Assembly: GCF_005863245.1 (NCBI RefSeq) | Contig: NZ_VBUT01000009.1 | Coordinates: forward strand, 241,963-305,962 | Direction: 5' to 3' | DNA length: 64,000 bases | Origin: Nocardia cyriacigeorgica | GTDB lineage: Bacteria > Actinomycetota > Actinomycetes > Mycobacteriales > Mycobacteriaceae | Shown here: positions 50,646 through 60,045 of the stretch, piece by piece | Layout of the letters: each line of letters begins with the position of its first letter | How positions within the stretch are numbered: the stretch's first letter is position 1 | Program-made: the position numbers and the translations under genes | The notes under the pieces: model-generated | What the model was told of the DNA's origin: nothing | Seen by the model: the letters and a program-made list of their open reading frames with translations, nothing else | Database searches by the model: none

Positions 50646-51821
50646 CTACCGGAAGGCCTTGGCGCCGGTGAGGGCGTTTCCGAGGACCAGTTGGTGGACT
50701 TCGGCGGTGCCTTCGTAGGTGAGAACCGATTCGAGGTTGTTGGCGTGGCGCAGCACGGGGTAATCCAGGGTGATTCCGTTGGCGCCCAGAATCGTCCGGC
50801 ATTCGCGGGCGATGGCGATGGCCTCGCGGGTGCTGTTGAGTTTGCCGGCGCTGATCTGTTCCGGCGCGATCTCGCCGCGATCCTTCAACCGACCCAGATG
50901 CAGTGCGAGCAGCTGCCCTTTACCGAATTCCAGCGCCATATCGGCGATCTTGGCCTGGGTGAGCTGATAGGCGGCCAGCGGTTTGTCGAAAACCTCGCGG
51001 GTACGGGCGTATTCGATGGTGGCGGTGAGGCAGTCGCGGGCCGCACCCAGCGCGCCGAAGATGATGCCGAACCGGGCCTCGCTCAGGCAGGCCAGCGGCG
51101 CGGACAGACCGCGCGCCCCGGGCAGCAGCGCGTCGGCGGGCAGGCGGACCTCGTCGAAATCGAGTTCGGCGGTCACCGAGGCGCGCAGCGAGAGTTTGCG
51201 ATGCATCCCCCGCGCCTGGAAGCCGGGGGTTCCCGACGGGACCAGGAAGCCGTGCACGACCTGCTTGCCGTCGACGTCGACCTGCGCCCACACCACCGCG
51301 ACATCGGCCACCGAGCCGTTGGTGATCCACATCTTCGAGCCGTTGAGCACCCAGTCGTCGCCGTCGCGGCGCGCGCGGGTGCGCATACCGCCGGGGTTGG
51401 AGCCGAAGTCGGGTTCGGTCAGTCCGAAACAGCCCAGCGCGCGGCCGGCCGCCATCTCCGGCAGCCACTGCTGCTTCTGCTCCTCGGAGCCGAACTTGTG
51501 GATCGCGGTCATCGCCAGCGAACCCTGCACCGACACCATCGAGCGCACGCCGGAGTCGACGGCCTCCAACTCCTGGCAGGCCAGCCCGTAGGTGGTGGCC
51601 GACATGCCCGCGCAGCCGTAACCCTCGAGGTGCATACCGAGTAGACCGAGTTTGCCCAGTTCGGGGGCGATATCGCGGGCCGGGAAGGTACCCGCCTCGA
51701 ACCAGTCGGCGATATGCGGGCGCAGCCGTTCGGCCGCGAACGCCGCGACGGTGTCACGGATCTCGCGTTCGGTGTCGGTCAGCAGCGCATCGATCGCGAA
51801 CAGTTCTTCGACGGTCACCAT
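50646..51821 (-). CDS. Glutaryl-CoA dehydrogenase-like acyl-CoA dehydrogenase
   Basis: The 391-residue flavoenzyme contains YGLACQELEAVDSGVRSMVSVQGSLAMTAIHKFGSEEQKQQWLP, CFGLTEPDFGSNPGGMRTRARRDGDDWVLNGSKMWITNGSVADVAVVWAQ, and the C-terminal GANGITLDYPVLRHANNLESVLTYEGTAEVHQLVLG. This is the glutaryl-CoA dehydrogenase pattern: oxidative decarboxylation of glutaryl-CoA to crotonyl-CoA in lysine/tryptophan breakdown. The ATG at 51821 fits the family length. It is divergent from metB by 91 bases. Confidence 0.85.
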   Translation of the reverse strand: MVTVEELFAIDALLTDTEREIRDTVAAFAAERLRPHIADWFEAGTFPARDIAPELGKLGLLGMHLEGYGCAGMSATTYGLACQELEAVDSGVRSMVSVQGSLAMTAIHKFGSEEQKQQWLPEMAAGRALGCFGLTEPDFGSNPGGMRTRARRDGDDWVLNGSKMWITNGSVADVAVVWAQVDVDGKQVVHGFLVPSGTPGFQARGMHRKLSLRASVTAELDFDEVRLPADALLPGARGLSAPLACLSEARFGIIFGALGAARDCLTATIEYARTREVFDKPLAAYQLTQAKIADMALEFGKGQLLALHLGRLKDRGEIAPEQISAGKLNSTREAIAIARECRTILGANGITLDYPVLRHANNLESVLTYEGTAEVHQLVLGNALTGAKAFR

Positions 51822-51912
51822 GGGGACAGCGTAAACGGGCCTCCCGCGGGCCGACACGCCCAACGGGAGAACCGGCCGTCGGCGCGGAAAACGCTGCCTT
51901 TAGGCTGAGGCC

Positions 51913-53055
51913 ATGAGTGAGCTGGGATTCTCCACCAGGGCCGTGCACGCCGGTTTCGATCCCGATCCCCAGACCGGCGCGGTGAACGTGCCCATCTACG
52001 CGAGCTCCACCTTCGCCCAGGACGGCGTCGGCGGCCTGCGGGACGGCTACGAATACGGCCGCACCGGCAACCCAACCCGCACCGCCCTGGAAGCCAACCT
52101 CGCCGCGCTGGAATCCGGCCGCTACGGCCGCGCCTTCGCCTCCGGCATGGCCGCCACCGACTGTGCCCTGCGCGCCACGCTGCGCCCCGGCGATCACATC
52201 GTCATCCCCGACGACGCCTACGGCGGCACCTTCCGGCTCATCGACAAGGTGTTCAGCCAGTGGGGCATCGAGCATTCGCCCGCGCACGTGTTCAACGTCG
52301 ACGAGATGCGCGCCGCGATCCGCCCCAACACCAAGCTGGTCTGGATCGAAACCCCCACGAACCCGCTGCTCAGCATCGGTGACATCCCGGCCCTCGCCGA
52401 TGTCGCGCACGCCGCCGGCGCCAAGCTGGTGGTCGACAACACCTTCGCCACCCCGTACCTGCAGCAGCCGCTGCTGCTGGGCGCCGACATCGTGGTGCAT
52501 TCGACCACCAAGTACCTGGGCGGTCACTCCGACGTCATCGGTGGCGCGCTGATCACCAATGACGCCGAACTCGACGCCGCGTTCGCGTTCCTGCAGAACG
52601 GCGCGGGCGCCGTCCCCGGCCCGTTCGACGCCTTCCTGACCATGCGCGGCACCAAGACCCTGGCGCTGCGGATGGACCGGCACTGCGACAACGCCGAGAC
52701 CCTCGCCGAGTTCCTGACCAGGCACCCGAAGATCTCGCAGGTCATCTACCCGGGCCTGAACGAGCACCCCGGACATGTGGTCGCCGACAAGCAGATGCGC
52801 CGCTTCGGCGGCATGATCTCGGTGCGGCTCAACGACGGCCCCGACGCGGCCCGCGACTTCTGCTCCCGGACCAAGATCTTCACCCTGGCCGAATCGCTGG
52901 GCGGTGTGGAATCGCTGATCGAACACCCGGCGGCCATGACCCACGCGTCCACCGCGGGCTCGATGCTCGAGGTGCCCGCGGATCTGGTGCGGCTGTCGGT
53001 GGGCATCGAAGACGTCAGCGACCTGCTCGCCGACCTCGAGCAGGCGCTGAGCTGA
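51913..53055 (+). CDS. metB: Cystathionine gamma-synthase
   Basis: The 380-residue PLP enzyme makes cystathionine from an activated homoserine and cysteine (methionine biosynthesis). FSTRAVHAGFDPDPQTGAVNVPIYASSTFAQDG and the PLP lysine in VVHSTTKYLGGHSDVIGG (~Lys200) are family-typical, with SLGGVESLIEHPAAMTHAS near the end. Followed by greA convergently, as with Rv1079-Rv1080c. Gamma-lyase activity of the same family cannot be excluded. Confidence 0.92.
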   Translation: MSELGFSTRAVHAGFDPDPQTGAVNVPIYASSTFAQDGVGGLRDGYEYGRTGNPTRTALEANLAALESGRYGRAFASGMAATDCALRATLRPGDHIVIPDDAYGGTFRLIDKVFSQWGIEHSPAHVFNVDEMRAAIRPNTKLVWIETPTNPLLSIGDIPALADVAHAAGAKLVVDNTFATPYLQQPLLLGADIVVHSTTKYLGGHSDVIGGALITNDAELDAAFAFLQNGAGAVPGPFDAFLTMRGTKTLALRMDRHCDNAETLAEFLTRHPKISQVIYPGLNEHPGHVVADKQMRRFGGMISVRLNDGPDAARDFCSRTKIFTLAESLGGVESLIEHPAAMTHASTAGSMLEVPADLVRLSVGIEDVSDLLADLEQALS

Positions 53056-53069
53056 GGCTCCCCAGATGA

Positions 53070-53108
53070 CGAAGCGGCCGCACCCGAAGTATCGGATGCG
53101 GCCGTTCG
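53070..53108. terminator. Bidirectional hairpin between metB and greA
   Basis: The stem is formed by CGAAGCGGCCGCACCCGA and TCGGATGCGGCCGTTCG with two mismatches. It lies 15 bases after metB and 42 before the end of greA. Confidence 0.7.
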
Positions 53109-53149
53109 TGTCTGTGGGCCCGGCCGGACGATGCCGGCCGCGAGCCGGA

Positions 53150-53644
53150 TCAGCTGTGGTAGGGCTCCGCGCTGATCAACGTCACCTTCATGGTGTTGCC
53201 GTTGGGCAGGGTGTATTCGCGGGTCTCGCCGACCTTCGCGTCGATGAGCGCGCCACCCAGCGGCGAGTTGGGGGAGTAGGTCTCCAGCTTGGAGTCGCTG
53301 AGGCCCTCTTCGCGCGTGGCGATGAGGAAGGTCTCGGTGTCGGATTCGTCGCCGTCGTAGTAGACCTTGACCACGGAACCCGGCAGCGCGACGCCGGACT
53401 TGGTGGGCGCGACGCCCACCTTGGCGTTGTTCAGCAGCTCCTGCAGCTGGCGGATGCGAGCTTCCTGCTGACCCTGCTCCTCGCGCGCGGCGTGGTATCC
53501 GCCGTTCTCCTTGAGGTCGCCCTCTTCACGGCGTTCGTTGATCTCGGCGGCGATGACCGGACGGTTGGCAATGAGCGCGTCGAGTTCGCTCTTGAGCCTG
53601 TCGTGCGACTCCGGGGTCAGCCAGGTCACTTGCGTCTCAGTCAT
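53150..53644 (-). CDS. greA: Transcription elongation factor GreA
   Basis: The 164-residue product begins MTETQVTWLTPESHDRLKSEL and has the acidic-tipped coiled coil (EINERREEGDLKENGGYHAAREEQGQQEARIRQLQELL) followed by the FKBP-like domain (DSKLETYSPNSPLGGALIDAKVGETREYTLP). It stimulates transcript cleavage in paused RNA polymerase. A start three codons upstream is possible; the chosen one matches mycobacterial GreA. Confidence 0.96.
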   Translation of the reverse strand: MTETQVTWLTPESHDRLKSELDALIANRPVIAAEINERREEGDLKENGGYHAAREEQGQQEARIRQLQELLNNAKVGVAPTKSGVALPGSVVKVYYDGDESDTETFLIATREEGLSDSKLETYSPNSPLGGALIDAKVGETREYTLPNGNTMKVTLISAEPYHS

Positions 53645-53935
53645 CTCGATCACTCCCTAGTAGTTGTTCCCGGCGAGCCAGGATTCCCTGATACTGCGAG
53701 TACCCACCCGCACGCGGACAGGCACAAGCAGACGGCTGGAGCGTTCCTGGGAAGTTCTTCGAACCTTCACAGACCTGATCCCGGATAATCTCGCCGATCC
53801 GGAACCGCGCCGGCCGCCAATGCAGCAAACACGGCTCCGTGCCCCGGAACCGTGCGTGAAGCCATTTTAGCATGGTTCATAAATGCGCAGGTCGGAGTTT
53901 ATTTTCTGGGCAGTTCGCGCCGTAACCGCGTTATT

Positions 53936-54412
53936 TCAGCCCGCGCGCAGGTACTGCGGCACCTTGTCTGTGCAGCCGTAGACACTGGCCGAGGACGGCC
54001 GTTCGGAGGACCGGACGCGGGTGGTGAGTTCGATGGTGCCGTAGTCCTCGGTGGCGTTCGGGTCGGCGCCCACGATCAGGACTTCGCGCCGGCCCACCTC
54101 GGCGTTGTCCCGCGACATCGCGCGGACGAAGCAGACGACGGGCTCGGTGGGATCGTCGCGGGTGACCTTGATCCGCACCTCGATGGTCGAATCGTCGATG
54201 ACGGTGTAGCCGAGCTGCTCGGCCTGGATGTCGTCCGGGCCGTACTTCGACCAGCCCAGATAGGCCACCACGACCCCGGCCACCAGCACCACCAGGCCCA
54301 GGCCGAGCGCGATGAGCTTGCGCCTGGTGCGCTGCCCCGCCGGTCGGGCGCCGTAGCGGTCGGCATTGCGAGCCGCGACGTCGGCGGCGCGGCTGGGGTC
54401 CGGCTCGGTCAT
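53936..54412 (-). CDS. DUF4307 membrane protein (Rv1081c-like)
   Basis: The 158-residue protein has a cytoplasmic N-terminus (ADVAARNADRYGARP), one membrane helix (LIALGLGLVVLVAGVVVAYLGW) and an extracytoplasmic beta-rich domain with two cysteines (VVCFVRA, VYGCTDK). These are the DUF4307 features. Gene order greA-DUF4307-mca is as in mycobacteria. Function unknown. Confidence 0.9.
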   Translation of the reverse strand: MTEPDPSRAADVAARNADRYGARPAGQRTRRKLIALGLGLVVLVAGVVVAYLGWSKYGPDDIQAEQLGYTVIDDSTIEVRIKVTRDDPTEPVVCFVRAMSRDNAEVGRREVLIVGADPNATEDYGTIELTTRVRSSERPSSASVYGCTDKVPQYLRAG

Positions 54413-54588
54413 GCGGTTGCGGGCATCGACGCGGTCATGCGGTGTCCTTCGGGCCCCGGTCCGGGCGTGTGAGGACGCTCGCGGGGGGTAGGTCGGAACA
54501 GAATCGGTCGGAATGGAACTATAGAGAACGAAGACCTGACGGGAATCTCCCGACCCACCCGCGATGCGAGAGCGACGGTGAACGTGAA

Positions 54589-55473
54589 GTGAGTGGCCTT
54601 CGCCTCATGGCGGTGCACGCCCACCCCGACGACGAATCGAGCAAGGGTGCCGCGACCACCGCACGGTATGCCGATGAAGGCAACGATGTCCTCGTCGTCA
54701 CGCTGACCGGCGGCGAACGCGGCAGCATCCTGAACCCGGCGATGGATACCCCCGGTGTGCTGGACCGGATCGACGAGATCCGCCGCGAGGAGATGGCGGC
54801 CGCGGCCGCCGCGCTCGGCGTCAACCAGACCTGGCTGGGATTCGTCGACTCCGGCCTGCCCGAGGGCGACCCGCTGCCGCCGCTGCCCGAAGGCTGCTTC
54901 GCGCTGGTACCGCTGGAGGAGGCCACCGAGGCGCTGGTGCGGGTGGTGCGCGAGTTCAAACCGCACGTCATGACCACCTACGACGAGACCGGCGGCTACC
55001 CGCATCCGGACCACATCCGCTGCCATGAGGTGTCGGTGGCCGCGTTCGAGGCCGCGGGCGATCCGGAGAAGTTCCCCGACGCGGGTGAGCCGTGGACGCC
55101 GCTGAAGCTGTACTACGACCACGGGTTCAGCATCCGCAGGCTGGAAGTGTTCGCCGAGGAGTACGAGCGCATGGGCGAGCCGTTCCCGATGCGGGAGTGG
55201 CTGGACCGGATGCGCAAGTACGCCGTCGAGCGCGGCGACGTGATGACCCGGGTCACCACCCAGGTCGAATGCGCCAAGTACTTCCCGCAGCGCGATGACG
55301 CTCTGCGCGCGCACGCCACCCAGATCGACCCCAACGGCGCGTTCTTCGCCATCCCGCTGGAGATCCAGCAGCGGCTGTGGCCGACCGAGGAGTTCGAACT
55401 GGCCCGCACCCGGGTGCGCACCGCCCTGCCCGAGAACGACCTGTTCGCCGGTATCGAGGACGAGCACCGGTGA
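54589..55473 (+). CDS. mca: Mycothiol S-conjugate amidase
   Basis: The 294-residue LmbE-like zinc hydrolase cleaves mycothiol conjugates for detoxification. The zinc motif is VHAHPDDESSKGAATTARYADEG with the third ligand in YPHPDHIRCHEV. VTLTGGERGSILNPAMD and ECAKYFPQRDDALRAHATQIDPNG are typical of Mca rather than MshB. The GTG at 54589 gives SGLRLMAVHAHPDD. Its stop overlaps the next start. Mycothiol use confirms an actinobacterial host. Confidence 0.94.
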   Translation: MSGLRLMAVHAHPDDESSKGAATTARYADEGNDVLVVTLTGGERGSILNPAMDTPGVLDRIDEIRREEMAAAAAALGVNQTWLGFVDSGLPEGDPLPPLPEGCFALVPLEEATEALVRVVREFKPHVMTTYDETGGYPHPDHIRCHEVSVAAFEAAGDPEKFPDAGEPWTPLKLYYDHGFSIRRLEVFAEEYERMGEPFPMREWLDRMRKYAVERGDVMTRVTTQVECAKYFPQRDDALRAHATQIDPNGAFFAIPLEIQQRLWPTEEFELARTRVRTALPENDLFAGIEDEHR

Positions 55474-55778
55474 TGCTCGCTCTACTCGCCCAGACCCCGG
55501 GCACACCGACCGGCCCCGAATTCGGCAAGGCCTCGCCGTTCGGTCTGATCATCGTGCTGATCCTGCTGGTCGGCACGTTCCTGCTGGTGCGTTCGATGAA
55601 CAAGCATCTGAAGAATCTGCCCGAGCAGTTCGAGCCCGAGCATCCGGAGCCGGACCAGGCCGCCGATGAGGGAACCGAGCCGGGGATCGCGTTGCGTGCG
55701 GAAGTGGAGGACGACGCCGGGAAGCACGCCGATTCCGATGGGCGCGCCGATGCCGGTGGACGTGCTGAATCCGGCTGA
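55473..55778 (+). CDS. Small single-helix membrane protein (Rv1083-like)
   Basis: The 101-residue product starts at the ATG overlapping the mca stop. It has one membrane helix (PFGLIIVLILLVGTFLLVRSMNKHLKNLP) and an acidic, disordered C-terminus (EHPEPDQAADEGTEPG). It fits the small conserved gene after mca in mycobacteria. Role not established. Confidence 0.8.
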   Translation: MLALLAQTPGTPTGPEFGKASPFGLIIVLILLVGTFLLVRSMNKHLKNLPEQFEPEHPEPDQAADEGTEPGIALRAEVEDDAGKHADSDGRADAGGRAESG

Positions 55779-55794
55779 GTGCTGAGCCTTCGCG

Positions 55795-55828
55795 TCGGGC
55801 CCGAGACCGTGGCTGGTCTCGGGCCCGA
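55795..55828 (+). terminator. Hairpin after the mca operon
   Basis: TCGGGCCCGAGACC pairs perfectly with GGTCTCGGGCCCGA (14 base pairs, six-base loop), 16 bases after the stop. Confidence 0.82.
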
Positions 55829-56394
55829 TGTCGTTGTGCCGGAATGCCGGTGTTGATCGACGGCGACGAGCGGCGGTCGGTGGTGCGTGAGGTGCCGCTG
55901 CTGACCAGCATTCATACGAACGTGCGTACTCGATTCGCGGTGGTCGATGGCCCGCCGGCGTTCGCGCTGCGATTGGGCGCGAACACCGGCTGCTCAGGCG
56001 ACCGGGGTGGGTTTCGCCGCGCAGGTCGGGTGCCGGCCGGGCGTAACGCATGCTTCGGCGTCGAATCGTTGTCCGCTGCGCGGTGTTCGCGGTCGAGGAA
56101 ATTTGGACGCCCGGGATGAGTTCGGTGATGGCGCATCGCTTCACCCTGGTGAACTGAAAGCTCGGGGTGGGGGCGCCGCTGCGCTCGTTCCGGGCGCACT
56201 GTGCAGTCTACCGGGCGAGTTTTCGTACCGCACCGGGTTTTTCGGTTGCTATGGGTTTGTTGTGCGGCCGAGATCGAACGGCGATGGTGGTTGCCGGGCG
56301 CGCATGTTGCCGGGAAACGAACTGCTAGTGGGCTTTACACGTGTGCCCGGTGCCGGAACTTGCAGTGCCGAAAGCTGCCGACCAGCAACCACAT
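55829..56394. other. 566-base gap without a supported gene
   Basis: Open frames exist on both strands, but none has a convincing start, ribosome-binding site or recognisable domain. The stretch from about 56160 is less GC-rich and TG-rich (GTTTTTCGGTTGCTATGGGTTTGTTGTG). It may be a decayed gene or non-coding; the plus-strand frame 55844-56119 was considered and not accepted. Confidence 0.4.
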
Positions 56395-56793
56395 TCACCA
56401 GTCGATGAGACCGAGCTCGTGCAAATGCCGGAACACCATCATCGAACCGGGCGCGACGTGATCCATGGCCGCGTACTCGCTGACGGTGAAGTAACGCAGC
56501 TCGGCGATCTCGCTGGTGGGTGTCGGTTCGCCGGTGAGATCGGCGGTGAAGCAGTTCATCTGCAACTGCGTGCCCGGCGCCTGCCCGTACGCCTCGGCAT
56601 GAAAGACACCCAGCTCGCTGACCTCTGTCACGCCGACGCCGAGCTCCTCGCGGATCTCACGATGCAATGCCTCGACGGGAGTCTCACCAGGATCGATCTT
56701 GCCGCCCGCCATGTAGAAGACCTCTTTACCCACCGAACGCGTCTGGATGAGGCGGCGGTCACGGATGTGGGCGAGGGCGGCGGTACGGATCAC
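56395..56793 (-). CDS. Nudix hydrolase
   Basis: The 132-residue product has the complete Nudix box GGKIDPGETPVEALHREIREELGV, i.e. GX5EX7REUXEEXGU with the catalytic glutamates in REIREEL. It starts MIRTAALAHIRDRRLIQTRS. It hydrolyses a nucleoside diphosphate linked to another group; the substrate is not evident. It stands alone. Confidence 0.9.
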   Translation of the reverse strand: MIRTAALAHIRDRRLIQTRSVGKEVFYMAGGKIDPGETPVEALHREIREELGVGVTEVSELGVFHAEAYGQAPGTQLQMNCFTADLTGEPTPTSEIAELRYFTVSEYAAMDHVAPGSMMVFRHLHELGLIDW

Positions 56794-57034
56794 GGTTCCA
56801 CTGTAGGAAGCCGATCAAGCGGGTTTTCGTGGGGCTCCTGGTCGCCGGGGGCATCCCACAGGCTGTCGTTCCGAGACGAACATGAGCGTCGACTGTGGCT
56901 CCCTCGAAGACAACACGCTCGGCGACTATCCGTCTTCTGCATCGAGGCCGGGAGTCGCGTGAGCGCGAACATGCAGGTCGTCGGCGGCCGCGCGGTTCGG
57001 TGAGCAGCACGGCGTTCATCAGCGCGCGTCGCGC

Positions 57035-59827
57035 TCAGCGCCCCGGTACCGGTGCCATCGGGGTGAGGCCGAGGCCCGCGATGGCGGCGGTGCCCCGTTC
57101 GTCGCCCGCGAGTACTCGGGACCGTGCCGCCTGATATGCGCAACCGGCGGCGTCGAAGGTGGTGGCCGTGGTGAGTGTGCGTTGCGGGTCGCCGGCGAGC
57201 AGGGCATCGGCTCGCTCCACGAGAGCTTCGGCAATCGGGTTGCCCGCCACGATGTTTCGCGCCTCCGCGATGCGCTCACTCGCCTCGGGGCTGCCGGCGA
57301 GGACGGCGGCCTCGGCGCGCAGCGCGACGTACCAGTGCAGCCAGATCCAGGTGACCCAGCGCCACACCTCGTCCGGGGCGGCGGCCATGCGCTGCAACGC
57401 CTGGGCCGGCTGTCCGTGGTGGAGCATGGCGAGGGCGTCGAAGACCGCGCCGTAGCCGTGGGTGCGGACGGGCGTGGTGTCGACGCGGCGTGTGTACTCG
57501 GCCCATTCGGCGTGCGCGTCCTGGTCGTCGCGCAGATCGTGGACCAGCGCCACACCCGCCATCGCGGGGCCGAGCAGTGAGCGGGCGGGGCTGCCCGCGC
57601 GCTGCCAGGAATCGAGGAAGCGGACGCTGTGGGTGCGGGCCTGCTCGATATTTCCGGCCAGCGCGTCGGTCACCAACAGCCAGCTGGTGGCGCGATGCCC
57701 CACCTCGGCCAGCAGCGGATGATCGGCGAGCTGTCGCGCCCAGCGGCGGGCACCGGGCAGATCGCCCGCGCCGAGGCTCGCTTCGGTGGCCTCGCCGAGC
57801 GCCTCGATCAGCTCATGGGTGGCGGCGGGCGTGCGCGGGGCGGATTCGAGTACCGCCATCCGGCGCAGGGTGGTGGCCGCGGCGCCGAAGGTGTCACCGG
57901 CCCAGCTCTGCGCGCCGGCGAGGGTGTCGAGTGCCGCCGAGGTGGCGAGCGGATCGCCGGTGAGCTGGGCGAGGTCGACGGCGCGTTCGGTACGCGCGAG
58001 GGTGTCCGGCACCACCTCGCCTTCCGGATGCTGCCCGGTGAGGTTGTCGGTGAGCATTCGCCCGGCCTCGGCCAAGGCGACGGCGGCCTGCGCCTTCGGG
58101 TCGTCGCCGGCCAGTTGCCGCGCCTCGGTGATGAGGGCCAGCGCTTCCGCCCGCGGCAGCACCCGGACGAATTTGCCTGCGAAACGGTAGGAGTCGGCGG
58201 CGGCGGTGGCCAGATCGCAGGCCGCGCCCGCGGTGTCACCGGACCGGCGGGCGGCCTCGGCGGCTTCGCGGTGCAGGCGGTCCATGTCCTCGCCGCGCAG
58301 CTGGCATCCGGCCGCGCCCGCCGCCTGCCGCAGCATCGACGCCGCCACGGCCGGGTCGTCGGCGAGGGCGGCGGCCTGCTCGTAGCGCATCTGGGATTCA
58401 CCGATCAGGTTGCGGGTGAAGCACAGTCGCGCCATCCGCTCGGCGAGCTCGCGGGCGTCGGTGCGCTGCTCCGGCCGGTCGGCGGCCCAGGCCATGGCGG
58501 CCCGGAAATCGTCGGCGACCCGGTCGAATCGGGCGCGCCAATCGGGGCCGATCACGTCGAGGGCCTCGGCCTCGGTCAGGCACCAGCGCAGATGGCGTGA
58601 CCTGGTGTCGGTGAGTTCGTCGGCCTGCGTGAGCCGTTCCCGGCCGTACTGCCGAATCGTTTCCAGCGCACGGTATTCGGTGCCGTTCGCGGTGGCCGTG
58701 ACCACCAGCAGGCTCTGCTCGGCCAGCCGGGCCAGACCGTCGGCGGCGACACCCAGATCCAACCCGGCGACCCGCGCCGCCGCCTGCACGCTGAACGACT
58801 TCATGAACAGCGAGATCCGGCGCAGCAGCACCCGATCGTCCGGGTCGAGCAGGTCGTGGCTCCAGTCCAGGGCCGCGCGCACCGAGCGGTGGCGGTCCTC
58901 GGCGCGGGAACCGCCCGAGAGCATGCGCAGCTGATCGGAGAGTCCGGCCTCGAGACCGTCCAGGCCGAGGGTGGTCCAGCGGGCGGCGGCCAGCTCGATG
59001 GCCAGCGCCACGCCGTCGAGTCGTTCGCAGAAAGCGGAAACCTGTTCGCGCAGTGCGTTGTTCGGCGGCCAACCGCTCGCCGCCGCGCGATCCATGAACA
59101 GCTCCACCGCATCCGAATCGCCCGCACCGGCCAGCGACATCGGCGCGACCGGATACACGCGCTCGAAGGGAACCATCAGCCGGGCGCGGCTGGTGGCCAG
59201 CACCGTCATCCGGGGACACGCCGCGAGCAGGCGTTCGATGAACGGCGCCACCCCGTCCAGGACATGCTCGCAATTGTCGAGGATCAGCAGGGCCTGCCGG
59301 TCGGCGAGCGCGGCGAGCACCGACTCGTCCATGCCGCGTCCGGGTTGCTCGCCGATGCCGAGCGCGAACGCGACCGTCCCGGCGACCACGCAGATATCGG
59401 GGCTGGTGATCGGCACCAGATCCACGAACCACACGCCGTCGGGAAAGTTGGCGGCCGCGTCGGCGGCGACGGCCAGTGCGAGCCGGGTCTTACCCACCCC
59501 GCCGGGGCCGACCGCGCTCACCTGCCGGTGTTCGGTGATCAGCTCGCCCAGCTCGGCGCGTTCGCGGGTGCGGCCGATGAACGAGGTCAGCGGCTTGGGC
59601 AGAGCGGGCGCGGGTTGCGGCTGCTCGTCGGCGTCGGGCTGGGAGGCGTGCTGGGCCAGCGCGCGCCGATCGGGCACCTCCAGCTTGCGCAGCAGGGAGG
59701 ACACATGGCTTTCCACCGTGCGCACCGAGATGAACAAGCGCGCGCCGATCTCGGCATTGCTCAGATGCTGCCCCACCAGCGAGAGCACCTCGGCTTCGCG
59801 CGCCGAGATCTCCACCGTCGCCGCCAT
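57035..59827 (-). CDS. Large LuxR-type regulator with N-terminal HTH and ATPase/TPR domains
   Basis: The 930-residue product starts at the ATG at 59827. Residues ~1-65 form a LuxR/GerE HTH (SAREAEVLSLVGQHLSNAEIGARLFISVRTVESHVSSLLRKLE). An NB-ARC/STAND-like ATPase follows (~95-430; Walker A SAVGPGGVGKTRLALAVAAD, Walker B ALLILDNCEHVLDG, and FEALDGVALAIELAA-type sensor), then TPR-like helices to the C-terminus. The HTH at the N-terminus is the reverse of the usual MalT layout. It is divergent from two VOC genes it may control. Confidence 0.85.
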   Translation of the reverse strand: MAATVEISAREAEVLSLVGQHLSNAEIGARLFISVRTVESHVSSLLRKLEVPDRRALAQHASQPDADEQPQPAPALPKPLTSFIGRTRERAELGELITEHRQVSAVGPGGVGKTRLALAVAADAAANFPDGVWFVDLVPITSPDICVVAGTVAFALGIGEQPGRGMDESVLAALADRQALLILDNCEHVLDGVAPFIERLLAACPRMTVLATSRARLMVPFERVYPVAPMSLAGAGDSDAVELFMDRAAASGWPPNNALREQVSAFCERLDGVALAIELAAARWTTLGLDGLEAGLSDQLRMLSGGSRAEDRHRSVRAALDWSHDLLDPDDRVLLRRISLFMKSFSVQAAARVAGLDLGVAADGLARLAEQSLLVVTATANGTEYRALETIRQYGRERLTQADELTDTRSRHLRWCLTEAEALDVIGPDWRARFDRVADDFRAAMAWAADRPEQRTDARELAERMARLCFTRNLIGESQMRYEQAAALADDPAVAASMLRQAAGAAGCQLRGEDMDRLHREAAEAARRSGDTAGAACDLATAAADSYRFAGKFVRVLPRAEALALITEARQLAGDDPKAQAAVALAEAGRMLTDNLTGQHPEGEVVPDTLARTERAVDLAQLTGDPLATSAALDTLAGAQSWAGDTFGAAATTLRRMAVLESAPRTPAATHELIEALGEATEASLGAGDLPGARRWARQLADHPLLAEVGHRATSWLLVTDALAGNIEQARTHSVRFLDSWQRAGSPARSLLGPAMAGVALVHDLRDDQDAHAEWAEYTRRVDTTPVRTHGYGAVFDALAMLHHGQPAQALQRMAAAPDEVWRWVTWIWLHWYVALRAEAAVLAGSPEASERIAEARNIVAGNPIAEALVERADALLAGDPQRTLTTATTFDAAGCAYQAARSRVLAGDERGTAAIAGLGLTPMAPVPGR

Positions 59828-60045
59828 GACTCCCATCCTGCTCGTGATCGCGTGATCATACTTCGCGGTCTGAAACCGGGTCGGTACGGAGACGTCCGGT
59901 GTGGGCACGGAGGCCGTGCGTGCGCGCGATCCGTGGTCGGTTCCGTGGTCGCCACGGATGTGGTGGATGCCCCTCCGGCGCGAAGCTGTGAACACAGCCG
60001 TTTCACGGCACCAGGCCCACCGGGCCCCCGACATCAGGAGTGATC

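Noticed and set aside
37604..51912. Prophage or integrative element as the origin of the accessory region
   Set aside because: No integrase, transposase, phage structural gene or flanking direct repeat was seen.
55844..56408. Possible small genes in the gap after the mca operon
   Set aside because: No ribosome-binding site, domain or codon pattern supports them.
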